A stretch of DNA of 64,000 bases. It comes from Planctomycetes bacterium ADurb.Bin069 (lineage in GTDB: Bacteria > Planctomycetota > UBA8108 > UBA8890 > UBA8898). Both the position numbers and the translations under genes were made by a program. Within the stretch, counting starts at the first letter, position 1, and every line of letters begins with the position of its first letter. This document shows positions 38,780 to 48,400 of the stretch, piece after piece. The notes under the pieces are model-generated. The model had not been told where the DNA came from and ran no database searches. It saw only the letters and a list, made by a program, of their open reading frames with translations. The stretch lies in the NCBI GenBank assembly GCA_002070955.1, contig MWEK01000018.1, positions 1-64,000 on the forward strand, in the 5' to 3' direction.

Positions 38780-40813
38780 GTGAAGCGGGCGGCGGCGTTA
38801 TGTCTAGGCGTGCTTGCGACCGGCGCCGCCGGCGGCGAACTGTTCCCGCCGGCGCAGGTCGGGGCCGGGATTTTCGGTCCGGAATCGGTCCGGATGGCGG
38901 TCGATTCCGCGAGCAACGCTTGCCTCGTCTTTCAAGGCCGCGACGACCCGGAGGCGCCCACGCGGATTTTCTGCGGGTTCTCGCTGGACGAGTTCGCGAC
39001 CCTCCGAACCTTCGCCGTCGAGAAGAGCGACTGCCGGAATCCGTCCGTCGGGCTCGGACCGCTGGGCGCCGTCCATATCCTGTTCCAGGCGCGGTCAACG
39101 GCCGGCGAGTTCCTGTACTACGTCACGAACAAGGGCGGCCCCTTCCAGGCGCCGCAACGCCTGACGAGGGCCGGCGGCGTCGCGGAGCGCAACGGATCGG
39201 TCTGGGTTGAAGCCTCGGGCGGCGTCAAGGCGGTCTGGGAGGAATTCGACGGCGCGGCGTCGCGGGTCTTGTGCGCCGTCAAGGGCGGGGCGGCCGCCGC
39301 GCTCGCGGAGAACGCAACCCGTCCGAGGGCTTACCTGTCGCCCTGGAGCGCGCGCCTGCACGTGCTGTTCCTTCGGGACGGAAGCCTTTACTACCTTCGC
39401 GAGGGATCCGAGCCGACGCTTGTCGCGGCGGGCATTGGCGAGGACGGCGGCTATGATCTCATCACGACCGCCGCCGGCGACGTGCCACACGTCGTCTTGA
39501 CGACCCCGGCGGGCGTCTGGCACGCGAAGGGTTCGGCCGGCGCGTTCGACGTTCCGGCGCTGCTTGCGTCCGGCGCGGTTTCGCCCTGTCTCTGCGGCCT
39601 GCCGGACGGAGCCCTTGCATGCGTGTATGTGGCGGGCGGGGATGTGCGGCGGAGGGTGGACCGCGGCCGCGGCTTCGAGGCGGAGGAGGACCTGGGCGCG
39701 ACGCCCGCCGCGGAAACCGAGGCGGTTTGCGCCTGCGACGGCGCCGGCTTTTTCCACCTGGCGGCGGCGGCCGGCGGCGCCCTCTGGTACCGGAACGACA
39801 TTCCGCCGCCCGCGGCGGACTTCACGTGCGACCCGACGGCGGGCGAGGCGCCGCTCGCCGTGCAATTCACGGACGAGAGCACGGGGGTGATTCGGAGCCG
39901 CCTTTGGGAGTTCGGAGACGGAGGCACGAGCGCCGAGCGCAACCCGGTGCATGTTTACGCCGCGCCGGGGAAGTGGACGGTGACCCTGGCGGTCGCCGGA
40001 CCCGGCGGCGCCGCCCGGGTCGCGCGGGCGGACGTCATCGAAGTCGCGGCGCCGCGGAATCGGTTCTTCATCCCCTCCATTAAGGTCTGGCCGGGGCAGA
40101 ACCCGGTGCGGCATCCGGTCCTCGCGGAGCACCACGATCCGGTGCAGGGCGCGCAGGTGGCGGTCGCGTTCAGGGATGACTACCTGACGGGGCTGCGCGT
40201 GACGCTGGCGGGCACGCGGCTCGAGGCCCTCCAGCCCGAATTCACGGCGGAATCCGTGACGGACGGCGCCGGCGGCGAGAAGCACCTCGTCTTCGGGGTC
40301 ATCATCGATGTGGATCCGCCCTTCGACGGACGCATGCTGCCGGCCGCGCCCGCCGCGCGGACGCTGCTCTTTCTGGAGTACGGCGTGGCGGCGGGCGCTC
40401 CCCTGGACACGCGCATTCCGGTGGAGCTTCGCGATGGCATCGGAAGGCCGCCCATCGACAACGTGCTGACCGTCGCGGGGGCGGCGAGCGTGCGGCCCGC
40501 GCTGGCCGGCGGCAGCGCCACGACGGCGCCGCCGCCGGCGTGCCCGTTCAGGCGGGGCGACGCCAACTTCGATGGCGTCGTCAACGTGGCCGACGCGATC
40601 TTCGTGCTGGTGTATCTCTTCGCCCACGCATCGGCGCCGTCGTGCCTCGATGCGGCCGATGCCAACGACTCCGGCGTCGTCGACATCGCCGATGTGATCT
40701 ATGTCCTGGCCTATCTCTTCGGCAGCGGCGCGATGCCCGCCTATCCTTTCCCCGATGAGGGCATCGACCCCACCGCCGACGGTCTGCCCCAGTGCCTTTG
40801 CCCGGCGCGGTAG
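38780..40813 (+). CDS. Secreted protein: beta-propeller-like, PKD, cohesin-like and dockerin-like
   Basis: A 677-residue exported protein from GTG 38780, with GAGGT upstream and a signal peptide of ~19 residues. Residues ~20-345 consist of repeated strands and Gly/Asp turns that may form a beta-propeller. A PKD domain follows (~345-425; FGDGGTSAERNPVHVYAAPG). A cohesin-like sandwich comes next (~430-585; DPVQGAQVAVAF). The end has two dockerin-like EF-hand repeats (RRGDANFDGVVNVADAI, DAADANDSGVVDIADVI). It shares the cohesin-plus-dockerin layout with the protein at 6701-7984. Probable cell-surface or extracellular function; partner unknown. It is convergent with the next gene, 15 bases away. 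Confidence 0.7.
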   Translation: MKRAAALCLGVLATGAAGGELFPPAQVGAGIFGPESVRMAVDSASNACLVFQGRDDPEAPTRIFCGFSLDEFATLRTFAVEKSDCRNPSVGLGPLGAVHILFQARSTAGEFLYYVTNKGGPFQAPQRLTRAGGVAERNGSVWVEASGGVKAVWEEFDGAASRVLCAVKGGAAAALAENATRPRAYLSPWSARLHVLFLRDGSLYYLREGSEPTLVAAGIGEDGGYDLITTAAGDVPHVVLTTPAGVWHAKGSAGAFDVPALLASGAVSPCLCGLPDGALACVYVAGGDVRRRVDRGRGFEAEEDLGATPAAETEAVCACDGAGFFHLAAAAGGALWYRNDIPPPAADFTCDPTAGEAPLAVQFTDESTGVIRSRLWEFGDGGTSAERNPVHVYAAPGKWTVTLAVAGPGGAARVARADVIEVAAPRNRFFIPSIKVWPGQNPVRHPVLAEHHDPVQGAQVAVAFRDDYLTGLRVTLAGTRLEALQPEFTAESVTDGAGGEKHLVFGVIIDVDPPFDGRMLPAAPAARTLLFLEYGVAAGAPLDTRIPVELRDGIGRPPIDNVLTVAGAASVRPALAGGSATTAPPPACPFRRGDANFDGVVNVADAIFVLVYLFAHASAPSCLDAADANDSGVVDIADVIYVLAYLFGSGAMPAYPFPDEGIDPTADGLPQCLCPAR

Positions 40814-40828
40814 CCGCGGCCCGCGCCG

Positions 40829-42496
40829 TCACTCCAGCAGCACCTGTCCCCAACTCTTGACGATGTTCCGGCGGATCTCCTCCTTGACCGGGATATCGAG
40901 GTGGTCCGCCACGGCGTAGTCATCCGTCAAGAGCGGCGCGCGGTCCAGGCCGGCCAGGAGGGCGGTCTGGTCCCGCAGGGAGCGGGTCGTCTCCTTGTGG
41001 AATTCGTCGGCGGGATTGTAGGCGTCCAGACGCGGGACGACGATGCGGAGAACGCCGTCGGGGCGCCGCGCGCCGGGGTCGTCCGATGCGAGGAGGTACA
41101 CGTTGTGGGCGATCGTCGTCGCCTCCTGGGAGAAGATCTGCACGTGCGGAAAGAGGGGCGGGCCTCCCAGCGGCTCCTTGAGCGTCCGGACCAGCGCGGC
41201 CAGGAGCCGAGAGCCCGGCCCCCTGATGCTGCCGAAGACGTTCATGGCGAGGGCGCCGCCGGGGGCCAGGATGCGCCTGAGCTCGCCGAACATCTCGTGG
41301 GTCAGCAAGTGGCCGGGCGTGTTGTCGCCGAGGAACGTGTCCACGATGATCGCATCGAAGGGCGGGGTGTCCGGTCGCACCCGGTAGGCCGAGACCCACG
41401 TGCGCGCATCTTCGATGACGACGGTGTACTCCTCAGGCTGAAAATCGAACCAACGAGCCGCGACGTCCACCATGGCGGGGTTGATCTCGACGATGACGAA
41501 GTTCGCCCGGGCGCGGGCCGGATCCTCGCCCGGACGGGCGATAATGGTCTTGAGCATGGTGGGCACGAAGCCCGCGCCGAGGCCCAGAACGAGCACACGC
41601 TCCAGGCCGGGCTTGTGGGGCAGCACGAGATCGCAGAGGGCGTAGGGGAAGGGGGCGGCCGGGATCTTGCGAACCGGCTCGTAGCTTCCCTGGGTCAGGC
41701 CATCGTTGAGAAGATAGCGCCGGTGCCACTGCTCGTTGGCCGGCGCGGCGAGATCGACCACCGAGATCGTTCCGTAAAAGCCGTTGCGCTGATCGAGGGT
41801 GCGCCATTCGACCCGTGTCGACAAGGTGCCGTGAGGCAGCGCGGCGGCGCAGCGGCAGGCGAAGAAGACCGCGGCTCCCAGCGCCAACGCGCCGGCGCAG
41901 GCCGGCAGGAGCCGCCGGCGGAACAGGCCGAAGTACAGGGCCGCCAGCACGGCGAGGGCCGCGGCGCAGATGACGAGCGTCGTCACGTTGCTGAAGCGGG
42001 GCAGGAAGAGAAAGCCCGCGCTCACGGTCCCGACGAAACTTCCCAGGGTCGAGACCGCGTAGAGCCGCCCGACGATGTTGCCGAGCCGGCCGAACTCCGC
42101 GGCGCAGAGCTTGACGCTGTAGGGCGCCACGGTGCCCAGCAGGAAAAGCGGCGGGCCGAACAGGATCGTCGCGGAAACCAGGGCGCCCGAGGCCAGGCTG
42201 AAGCGAATGCCCCACAGCAGGATCGGCCGCCGCAGCAGCAGAATTGACAGGAGCAGAACGCCCGCCGCGAAAATCAGGCCGTAGAGCAGGTCGGCGCGGG
42301 GGAACCGATCGGCGAGCCAGCCGCCCGTGCGGTAGCCGAGGGCCAGACTGACGAGGGTCACCGTGATCAGGGCGGTCCACACGTACAGTCCCGTGCCGAA
42401 GCACGGCGCCATCAGGCGCGTGCCCAGGAGCTCGACCACCATGACGATGGCGCCGGTGAAGAAGTTGGTGATGTACAGGAAGGTGATCAGCGGCAT
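40829..42496 (-). CDS. Membrane-fused spermidine synthase-like protein
   Basis: A 555-residue protein. The N-terminal ~215 residues form about seven membrane helices with a transporter-like pattern (FFTGAIVMVVELLGTRLMAP; ALGYRTGGWLADRFPR). Residues ~230-555 are a spermidine synthase-type Rossmann domain (VLVLGLGAGFVPTMLK, FVIVEINPAMV, FDAIIVDTFLGDNTPGHL). Proteins with this fusion are widespread, but the methyl or aminopropyl transfer they catalyse is not established. The macro-domain gene ends 32 bases upstream on the same strand. Confidence 0.7.
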   Translation of the reverse strand: MPLITFLYITNFFTGAIVMVVELLGTRLMAPCFGTGLYVWTALITVTLVSLALGYRTGGWLADRFPRADLLYGLIFAAGVLLLSILLLRRPILLWGIRFSLASGALVSATILFGPPLFLLGTVAPYSVKLCAAEFGRLGNIVGRLYAVSTLGSFVGTVSAGFLFLPRFSNVTTLVICAAALAVLAALYFGLFRRRLLPACAGALALGAAVFFACRCAAALPHGTLSTRVEWRTLDQRNGFYGTISVVDLAAPANEQWHRRYLLNDGLTQGSYEPVRKIPAAPFPYALCDLVLPHKPGLERVLVLGLGAGFVPTMLKTIIARPGEDPARARANFVIVEINPAMVDVAARWFDFQPEEYTVVIEDARTWVSAYRVRPDTPPFDAIIVDTFLGDNTPGHLLTHEMFGELRRILAPGGALAMNVFGSIRGPGSRLLAALVRTLKEPLGGPPLFPHVQIFSQEATTIAHNVYLLASDDPGARRPDGVLRIVVPRLDAYNPADEFHKETTRSLRDQTALLAGLDRAPLLTDDYAVADHLDIPVKEEIRRNIVKSWGQVLLE

Positions 42497-42528
42497 ATTT
42501 GCGGAGTCTCCCGAACGCTCTGCCGGTC

Positions 42529-43137
42529 TCAGTCGGTTTCCTTGTGGAGTCGTTTCAGGTCCTTCTCGCGGCGGATGGCCTTGGAGAGATTGGCGACGCG
42601 GCGCGGTCTTTCCCGGTACACGGCGCGGACGCCGTATCGGATCTGGCGCGCCGCGGCGTACGCCGTCACGCCGCCCTCAAGCAGCGCGTGCTCGAGGGGG
42701 AACGCGACGGTGCCGATGCCCAGAGACGGGTTGCGCTTCAACGCGAGCATGACCCCGCGGGCCGCCAGGTAAATGTTCACCGTGGCGCTCAGTTGGGCCG
42801 TTCCGGCCCGGGCGATGGGCGCCGCGATGACGTAGGGCGGCGCCGGCCGCCCGGTGGGCAGGATCTCAGCCTCGCCGACGAGCAATTCGCCGTCGTGGGC
42901 CCCGGCGATGCGGCGCTGGAGTTCGTCCTGGAGGCCGAATCCCAGCGCATCCGCCACGCGCAGCCGGAAACCGTTGTCGAAGAACCCGAAGGAATTGTGG
43001 GGGACGACGAGGGCATCGCACGGGACCGACAGCGGGTCCTCCACGGCGGTCTCGACGTAGGGATGCTCGCGGAACAGGTAGCGGACGAGTTCCTCGCTGT
43101 CGGGGGCGACGCAAACAATGATCTTCATTGGTTCCAT
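42529..43137 (-). CDS. Macro-domain-like protein
   Basis: A 202-residue protein. MKIIVCVAPDSEELVRYLF starts a macro (Appr-1''-p)-type fold; CDALVVPHNSFGFFDNGFRL is the ADP-ribose loop and VAFPLEHALLEGGVTAYAAA a later conserved segment. The ATG at 43137 has GGAGG five bases upstream; the longer open frame is not needed. Macro domains bind ADP-ribose or related nucleotides, and some remove ADP-ribosyl marks. A nucleoside deoxyribosyltransferase-like gene starts 140 bases away in the opposite direction. Confidence 0.6.
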   Translation of the reverse strand: MEPMKIIVCVAPDSEELVRYLFREHPYVETAVEDPLSVPCDALVVPHNSFGFFDNGFRLRVADALGFGLQDELQRRIAGAHDGELLVGEAEILPTGRPAPPYVIAAPIARAGTAQLSATVNIYLAARGVMLALKRNPSLGIGTVAFPLEHALLEGGVTAYAAARQIRYGVRAVYRERPRRVANLSKAIRREKDLKRLHKETD

Positions 43138-43277
43138 GGCGGCCTCCACACAGGGCGCCCATCGTAGCATCAACGCCGCGCGGGCACCAGCCGGGCGCTT
43201 GCAAAGGCGCGGGGCGCGGCTAAGATTGCGGGCCGCCTAGACGCCCCGGCGGCGCGGCAGGAAAGGAGACCGGCGCG

Positions 43278-43703
43278 GTGCTCACGATCTACCTCTGCGG
43301 GCCCATCATGGACGAGAAGGACGGCGAGGCGCGGCGGTGGCGCGAGGTCGCCGCGGCGGCCCTATCCGGGGAGTTCGCCCTCCTCGATCCCATGCGGCGG
43401 AACTTCAAGGACCGCGAGGTCGACAGCGCCAACGAGATCGTGGAGTTCGACCTGCAGGACGTGCGCAACGCGGATCTGCTCCTCGTCAACTACTCCAAGG
43501 CCAGCATCGGCACGGCGATGGAGGTCTTCTACGCCGCGCACGACCTGGGGAAGTTCGTGATCGCCTTCTCGCCGTACTCCTACCAGGACTGCAGCCCCTG
43601 GATGGTGCGGTTCTGCACGAAGATCCTGCCGTCGCTGGAAAGCGCCATCGAGTACATCCGGGCCCACTTCGCCGCGGATTCGCGGGCCCACGGGGCGCGG
43701 TGA
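43278..43703 (+). CDS. Nucleoside 2-deoxyribosyltransferase-like protein
   Basis: A 141-residue protein. IYLCGPIMDEKDGEARRWRE, FALLDPMRR, EIVEFDLQDVRNADLLLVNY and SIGTAMEVFYAAHDLGKFVI match the nucleoside 2-deoxyribosyltransferase-like fold (PF05014-type), including the catalytic-Glu position in TAMEVFYA. These proteins cleave or exchange N-glycosidic bonds of nucleosides or nucleotides. The GTG start follows GGAAAGGAG. It is divergent from the macro-domain gene and convergent with recJ. Confidence 0.65.
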   Translation: MLTIYLCGPIMDEKDGEARRWREVAAAALSGEFALLDPMRRNFKDREVDSANEIVEFDLQDVRNADLLLVNYSKASIGTAMEVFYAAHDLGKFVIAFSPYSYQDCSPWMVRFCTKILPSLESAIEYIRAHFAADSRAHGAR

Positions 43704-43722
43704 CGGCGGGGCGGCCGCGAAG

Positions 43723-45441
43723 TCACAGGATTCGCTTCAGGTTGAGCTCGATCTCGCCGGCGCCGTTGAACGTGTTGAGGCGGGGCTCGTACGCGAAGGT
43801 GAGCGGGCCGGCGATGCGGTCGGCATCGGCGGTGCCGCCGAAGTAGACCGTGCGGAAGGCGGCCCGGCCGCTCCGGACGAAGAACGCCAGGTGGCTGCGC
43901 GTGCGGCCCATGCGCTGGACTTCGCCGACGGTCGCGAGCCGCTCGGCGATGAACACGGGCGGGCGGTTGTCCTCGCCGAAGGGCGCCAGCCCCGCGCACT
44001 CGGCGATAATGGCGGGGGTGAGGCTGTCGGGGGGCATGACCGCGTCGGCGGTGAAAGTCTCCCGGAGCACCGGGTAGCGCGCGCGGATAATGGCGCCGAG
44101 CCGCTCGGCGAAGGGCGCGACATGGGCGGCCTTGATGCGCAGCCCGCACGCCTCGGCATGCCCGCCGAAGTCGTCCAGGAGGCTGCGGGCCGCCTCGATG
44201 ACCTCGTGGAGCGCCACGCCGCCCGCCGTGCGGCCGGATCCGCGGCCCGAGTCGCCCTCCAGCGCAATCAGGACCGTCGGTCGGGCGAACTCCTCGGCGA
44301 TGCGCGCCGCCGCAATGCCGATGACGCCGGCGTGCCACTCGGGGTTGGCGAGCACGATGCAAGGAGTGTCGCCGCGGCGCGCCTCGACGGCCGCGGCGCG
44401 CGCCTGGCTGATGATCCCCTCCTCGATGCGCCGGCGGCGGTCGTTCTCCTTGTCCAGTTCCAGGGCGAGGTCCGCCGCGCGGGCCGGGTCATCGGTCAGG
44501 AGGAGTTCCAGCGCCCGGCCGGGGTCTCCCAGCCTGCCGGCCGCGTTGAGCCGCGGCCCGAGGCGGAAGGCGATATCGTGCGCCCTGAGCGCGGAGTCCA
44601 GGCCGCAGGCGCTGGTCTTCAAGGCCTTGAGGCCGGCGCTCTCCTGCTCGCGCAGGAAGCGCAGGCCGTGGTGGGTGATGATGCGGTTCTCGCCCAGAAG
44701 CGGGACGACGTCGGCCACGGTGCCGAGGCAGGCCAGCGCGATGGAGCGCAGGAGGAGGGCGCGGAAGGCCTCCGACACCTTCGCCTGCCCCGAGAGTTCC
44801 CGGGCGAGGGCCCACATGAGCTTGAACGCGACGCCGGCGCCGGCCAGGTCGCGGAAGGGATAGCGCTCGCCGGGCGTTTTGGGGTTGAGGATGGGAACCT
44901 CCGCCGGCAGCGGGCCGGCGGCCTCGTGGTGATCGGTGATGATGAAATCCAGGCCGAGGCCGCGGCCGAACGCGACCTCCTTCGCGGAGCCGATGCCGTT
45001 GTCGACGGTGATGACGAGGTTCGCGCCCCAGGCGTGCATGCGGCGGACGGCTTCGAGGGAAAGGCCGTAACCATCGTTGACGCGGTGCGGGAGGAACGCC
45101 TGCGCCTGGGCGCCGAGGTGGCTGAAGAAGAGCATCAGGATCGCCGTGGCGGACACGCCGTCGGCATCGTAGTCGCCGAAGACGGCGATCTTCTCGCGCC
45201 GCGCGAGCCCCGCGCGAATGCGCGCGACGGCGCGCGCCATGTCGTTGAAGGCCTCAGGCGGGACCAAATCCGTAAGCTTGGCCTGAAGGAAGCGTTCGGC
45301 CTCCTGGACGCTGCGCACGCCGCGGTTCCAGAGGAGCCGCGCCAGGAGGGGCGAACATCGCAGCGCGGCGGCGATCTCCCGTTCGAGGGCCGGATCGCCC
45401 TCCGGGCAGGTCCACGCGCATGCGTTGCGCTCGATCTTCAC
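43723..45441 (-). CDS. recJ: Single-stranded-DNA-specific exonuclease RecJ
   Basis: A 572-residue 5'-3' exonuclease acting in mismatch, base-excision and recombination repair. VFGDYDADGVSAT and FIITDHHEA carry the DHH-family manganese ligands; VANPEWHAGVIGI-like sequence (ANPEWHAGVIGIAAARIA) starts the DHHA1 domain, with GGHAEACGL following. Length is normal. The GTG start has GGAGAAGAGAA upstream. It lies 28 bases after the large lipoprotein gene and is probably co-transcribed. Confidence 0.93.
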   Translation of the reverse strand: MKIERNACAWTCPEGDPALEREIAAALRCSPLLARLLWNRGVRSVQEAERFLQAKLTDLVPPEAFNDMARAVARIRAGLARREKIAVFGDYDADGVSATAILMLFFSHLGAQAQAFLPHRVNDGYGLSLEAVRRMHAWGANLVITVDNGIGSAKEVAFGRGLGLDFIITDHHEAAGPLPAEVPILNPKTPGERYPFRDLAGAGVAFKLMWALARELSGQAKVSEAFRALLLRSIALACLGTVADVVPLLGENRIITHHGLRFLREQESAGLKALKTSACGLDSALRAHDIAFRLGPRLNAAGRLGDPGRALELLLTDDPARAADLALELDKENDRRRRIEEGIISQARAAAVEARRGDTPCIVLANPEWHAGVIGIAAARIAEEFARPTVLIALEGDSGRGSGRTAGGVALHEVIEAARSLLDDFGGHAEACGLRIKAAHVAPFAERLGAIIRARYPVLRETFTADAVMPPDSLTPAIIAECAGLAPFGEDNRPPVFIAERLATVGEVQRMGRTRSHLAFFVRSGRAAFRTVYFGGTADADRIAGPLTFAYEPRLNTFNGAGEIELNLKRIL

Positions 45442-45469
45442 TTCTCTTCTCCTCGCCGCGGCGAAGGGG

Positions 45470-48400
45470 TCACCGCGGCGCCTGCAAGCCCGCTTCGATG
45501 CGCTTCAGAATGAGCCGCTTGTGCTCCTCGGGCACGGCGCCCTCGGCTTGCGCCTCGAGAAAGGCGTCGCGCGCCTTGAGAAATTCCACCTGCGCGACGA
45601 AGCACTCGACGATGGCGAGGCGCGCGGCGGGAATCGCCCCCGGCCCCCGCGCGGCGCGCTGGAACTCGGCCAGCGCCGGCGCGTACTTCTCCTGTTTCAG
45701 CAGCGCGATGCCGAGATTGTACCTGACCACCGGACTGTCCCGCAGGTTGAGGGCCCGCGCCAGGGAGTTCTCGGCCTCCTGGTACTTGCGCAGCTTGATC
45801 CTGCAGGCGCCCAGGAATACCAAGGCGTCATAGTGCTGAGGATTGGCGGCGACCGCCTTGACGAGGTACTCCTCGGCCTTGTCAAGCTCCTCGACCACGC
45901 TGATCGGCGCGGTGCACATCCGCGCCATGCCCCACCAGGCGTTGGCGTTGCCCGCATCCAGGCTGAGCGCCTGCCGGAAGCGATTGCCCGCATGGAGGCG
46001 GAGGTTGTTGGCCTTCTCGGTGTCTTTGACGGCGAGCGCCTTCTCCAGCTCGTCCAGGCAGATGTGGCCCGCGATGGCGAATTCGTCGGAGTCCGGATCG
46101 GCGGCGGGCGCCTTCACGGCGGCCGGGGCGATAGCGGCGTGCGGCGCGGCGATGACGAAGGTCCAGGCCGTGTCGGCGCAGGCCCGCATGCGCTCGCCGA
46201 CGCGCGCCTCGACGCGGAGCGACTGTCCGGCGCCGGGACGGTCGGGCACCTGCCAGGAGAACGCCCTGTCCGGAGGAAGGTCGCGCGCGATGCTCTCGCG
46301 CACCGCGCCGGGGCCCGGTATCCACCACAGATCGACGACGGGGCCTTCGTCGAGGAGCGCCTGGCGGATCCACCACCTGACGGTGGCGGTGGCGCCGGGG
46401 ACCAACTGCGCTTGGTCCGCCGGAGACTCCAGCCGAAGGGTCTCCCCCGCGTTGACGAGGTACGCCGCGGTCTGGGCGCGATTGCCGGCGCGGTCGCGGG
46501 CCTCGAAGCTCAGGGTGCCGCTGCGAAAACCCGGCGGCGGAAGAAACGGGAGCGCGGTGGAGCCCGCGGGCAGGTCGCGTTCCAGGAGGATCCGCTCCGG
46601 CGCGGCGCCGTTCTCCCGCACGGTAAGGCAAGCGCGCGCGGCGGTGGTGAGCATCGCGTCGACCGTTCCCGTGATGCCCTCGTAGTACGGCGGATTGAGC
46701 TTCAACTTCGCCCACGGAGGCTCGCGGTCCACCGTGAGGGCGCCGTGAGGCTTCGTGTTCTCGTGCGGGGCCGGCGCCGCGTTGCCGCAGAGGTCCTCCG
46801 CGGCGGCGTACAGATCGTAGGTGCCCTCGGGGAGATCCGCCGTGCTCATGGTGATGACGCCGGAGGCGTAGCGCGCCTCCCGCGCCGTCCAGGCCGAGCG
46901 GCCCTCCGGGCGCAGGTACATGATGACGCGGGCCACGTCGGCCGGCCCTGAACGTATCTCGGCGACGGGGATGGCGGCGACGTGCGACGCGAAAAGCGGC
47001 CCGCCGTCGATGGCGAGCGACGGAGGCTCGGCGGCGACGGCGTAGGGGCCGATGGCGTTGGAAGCCAGCGTCGTTCCGCCGGGGAAGCTGACGAGAAGAC
47101 GCAGATTGAGGCTCGGGATCGTGACGGCGGGAACGTTCCAGGACGCGTGCTCGAGAGCGACGGCGGCGGCAAAGACTCGTTCCCACGGGCCGTCGAGTTC
47201 GGTTTGGATCTCGATGGCCGCCGTGCAGTCATCGGCGTATTCGCCCGCGATGTTCCACGTCAGGTGCACCGGTTCGCCGCCCTTGAGGACCTGGCGTCCG
47301 AGATCGTTGAGGACGATCCCGAGGGCGGGTCGCGGGCCGATCGCGAGCTGAGGCGGCGTGTCGGTGCGCGGCGCGGCGCTGCGGTTTCCCGCTCTGTCCT
47401 GCGCCTGTGCGAAGAAGCCGATGGCGCGGTCTTCCCGCGCCAAGCGCATCTCGACGGCGTCGTCCATGGCCATGGCGCCGCTGGTCCAGGCATGCCCGCC
47501 GTCGCGCGACACGAAGAGATTCACCCACTCGACGCCGGCGCCCGCATCGCGCGCGGCGGCGCGCACCACGCAACGGCGGGGGTCGGGAGACGGCACGGTC
47601 TCGAGCTGGATTTCGGGCGGCGTGCCGTCGACGATCAGCGGTCCGCTCTCGGCCGCCGCCGTGACGGCGCCGTCCGTGCCCGTGACCTCGACGCGAAGCC
47701 GGCCTTCGCGGGTATCCGCGGCGGGACTCGTCCACGCGAAGACATCGCGCTGAAGAAGCGCATCGGTTCGACTCCAGGAATCGGCGGGCGTAGGGCGCCA
47801 AAGCAGCGCGACCCGCCAAGTGTCGGTGGGGAGATTCTCGACCTGGACGTTGAGCTGGGCGCCGGCTCGAACGCAGCCCGCCGTGTGAACCACGAGGGGG
47901 GGGGCGGGGATGATCTGCGGCCGCGCGGGCTCGATCGCGGCCGGACCGGCCACCGGCGCGAAGCCAACGGGCTCCGCCGCGACCATGACCGGCTCGACCT
48001 CGGCGGGTTCCGGTTCGACAGCGGCGGCGGGCACCTCGGGATGGCGTGCGTCGGGCGCCGGCGGCTCCGGCACGGGCTCCGGCACGGGCGGCGACACGGG
48101 CGGCGACACGGGCGGCGACACGGGCGGCGACACGGGCGGCGACACGGGCGGCGGCACGGGCGGCGACACGGGCGGCGACACGGGCGCGGCCTCCGATGGC
48201 GGCGCGCCGGTTTCCTTCGTGCCCATGATGAACCGCTCGCCCGCCTCGAGCATCGTGATGGGCGGCAGAACGGCAAAGGTCCTGTCGAGCTCCGCCGTCG
48301 ATTCGTTGCCCGCCAGATCGCGGCAGACGAGCCTGAGCAGGCAGCGGCTCGCGGGTCGATTCGGCACCTCCCAGGGAGTCTTGTTCGGGCCCTCGCGCAC

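Noticed and set aside
48083..48190. Tandem repeat considered as a CRISPR array
   Set aside because: Units are directly adjacent 12-mers with no spacers, and lie inside a coding frame.
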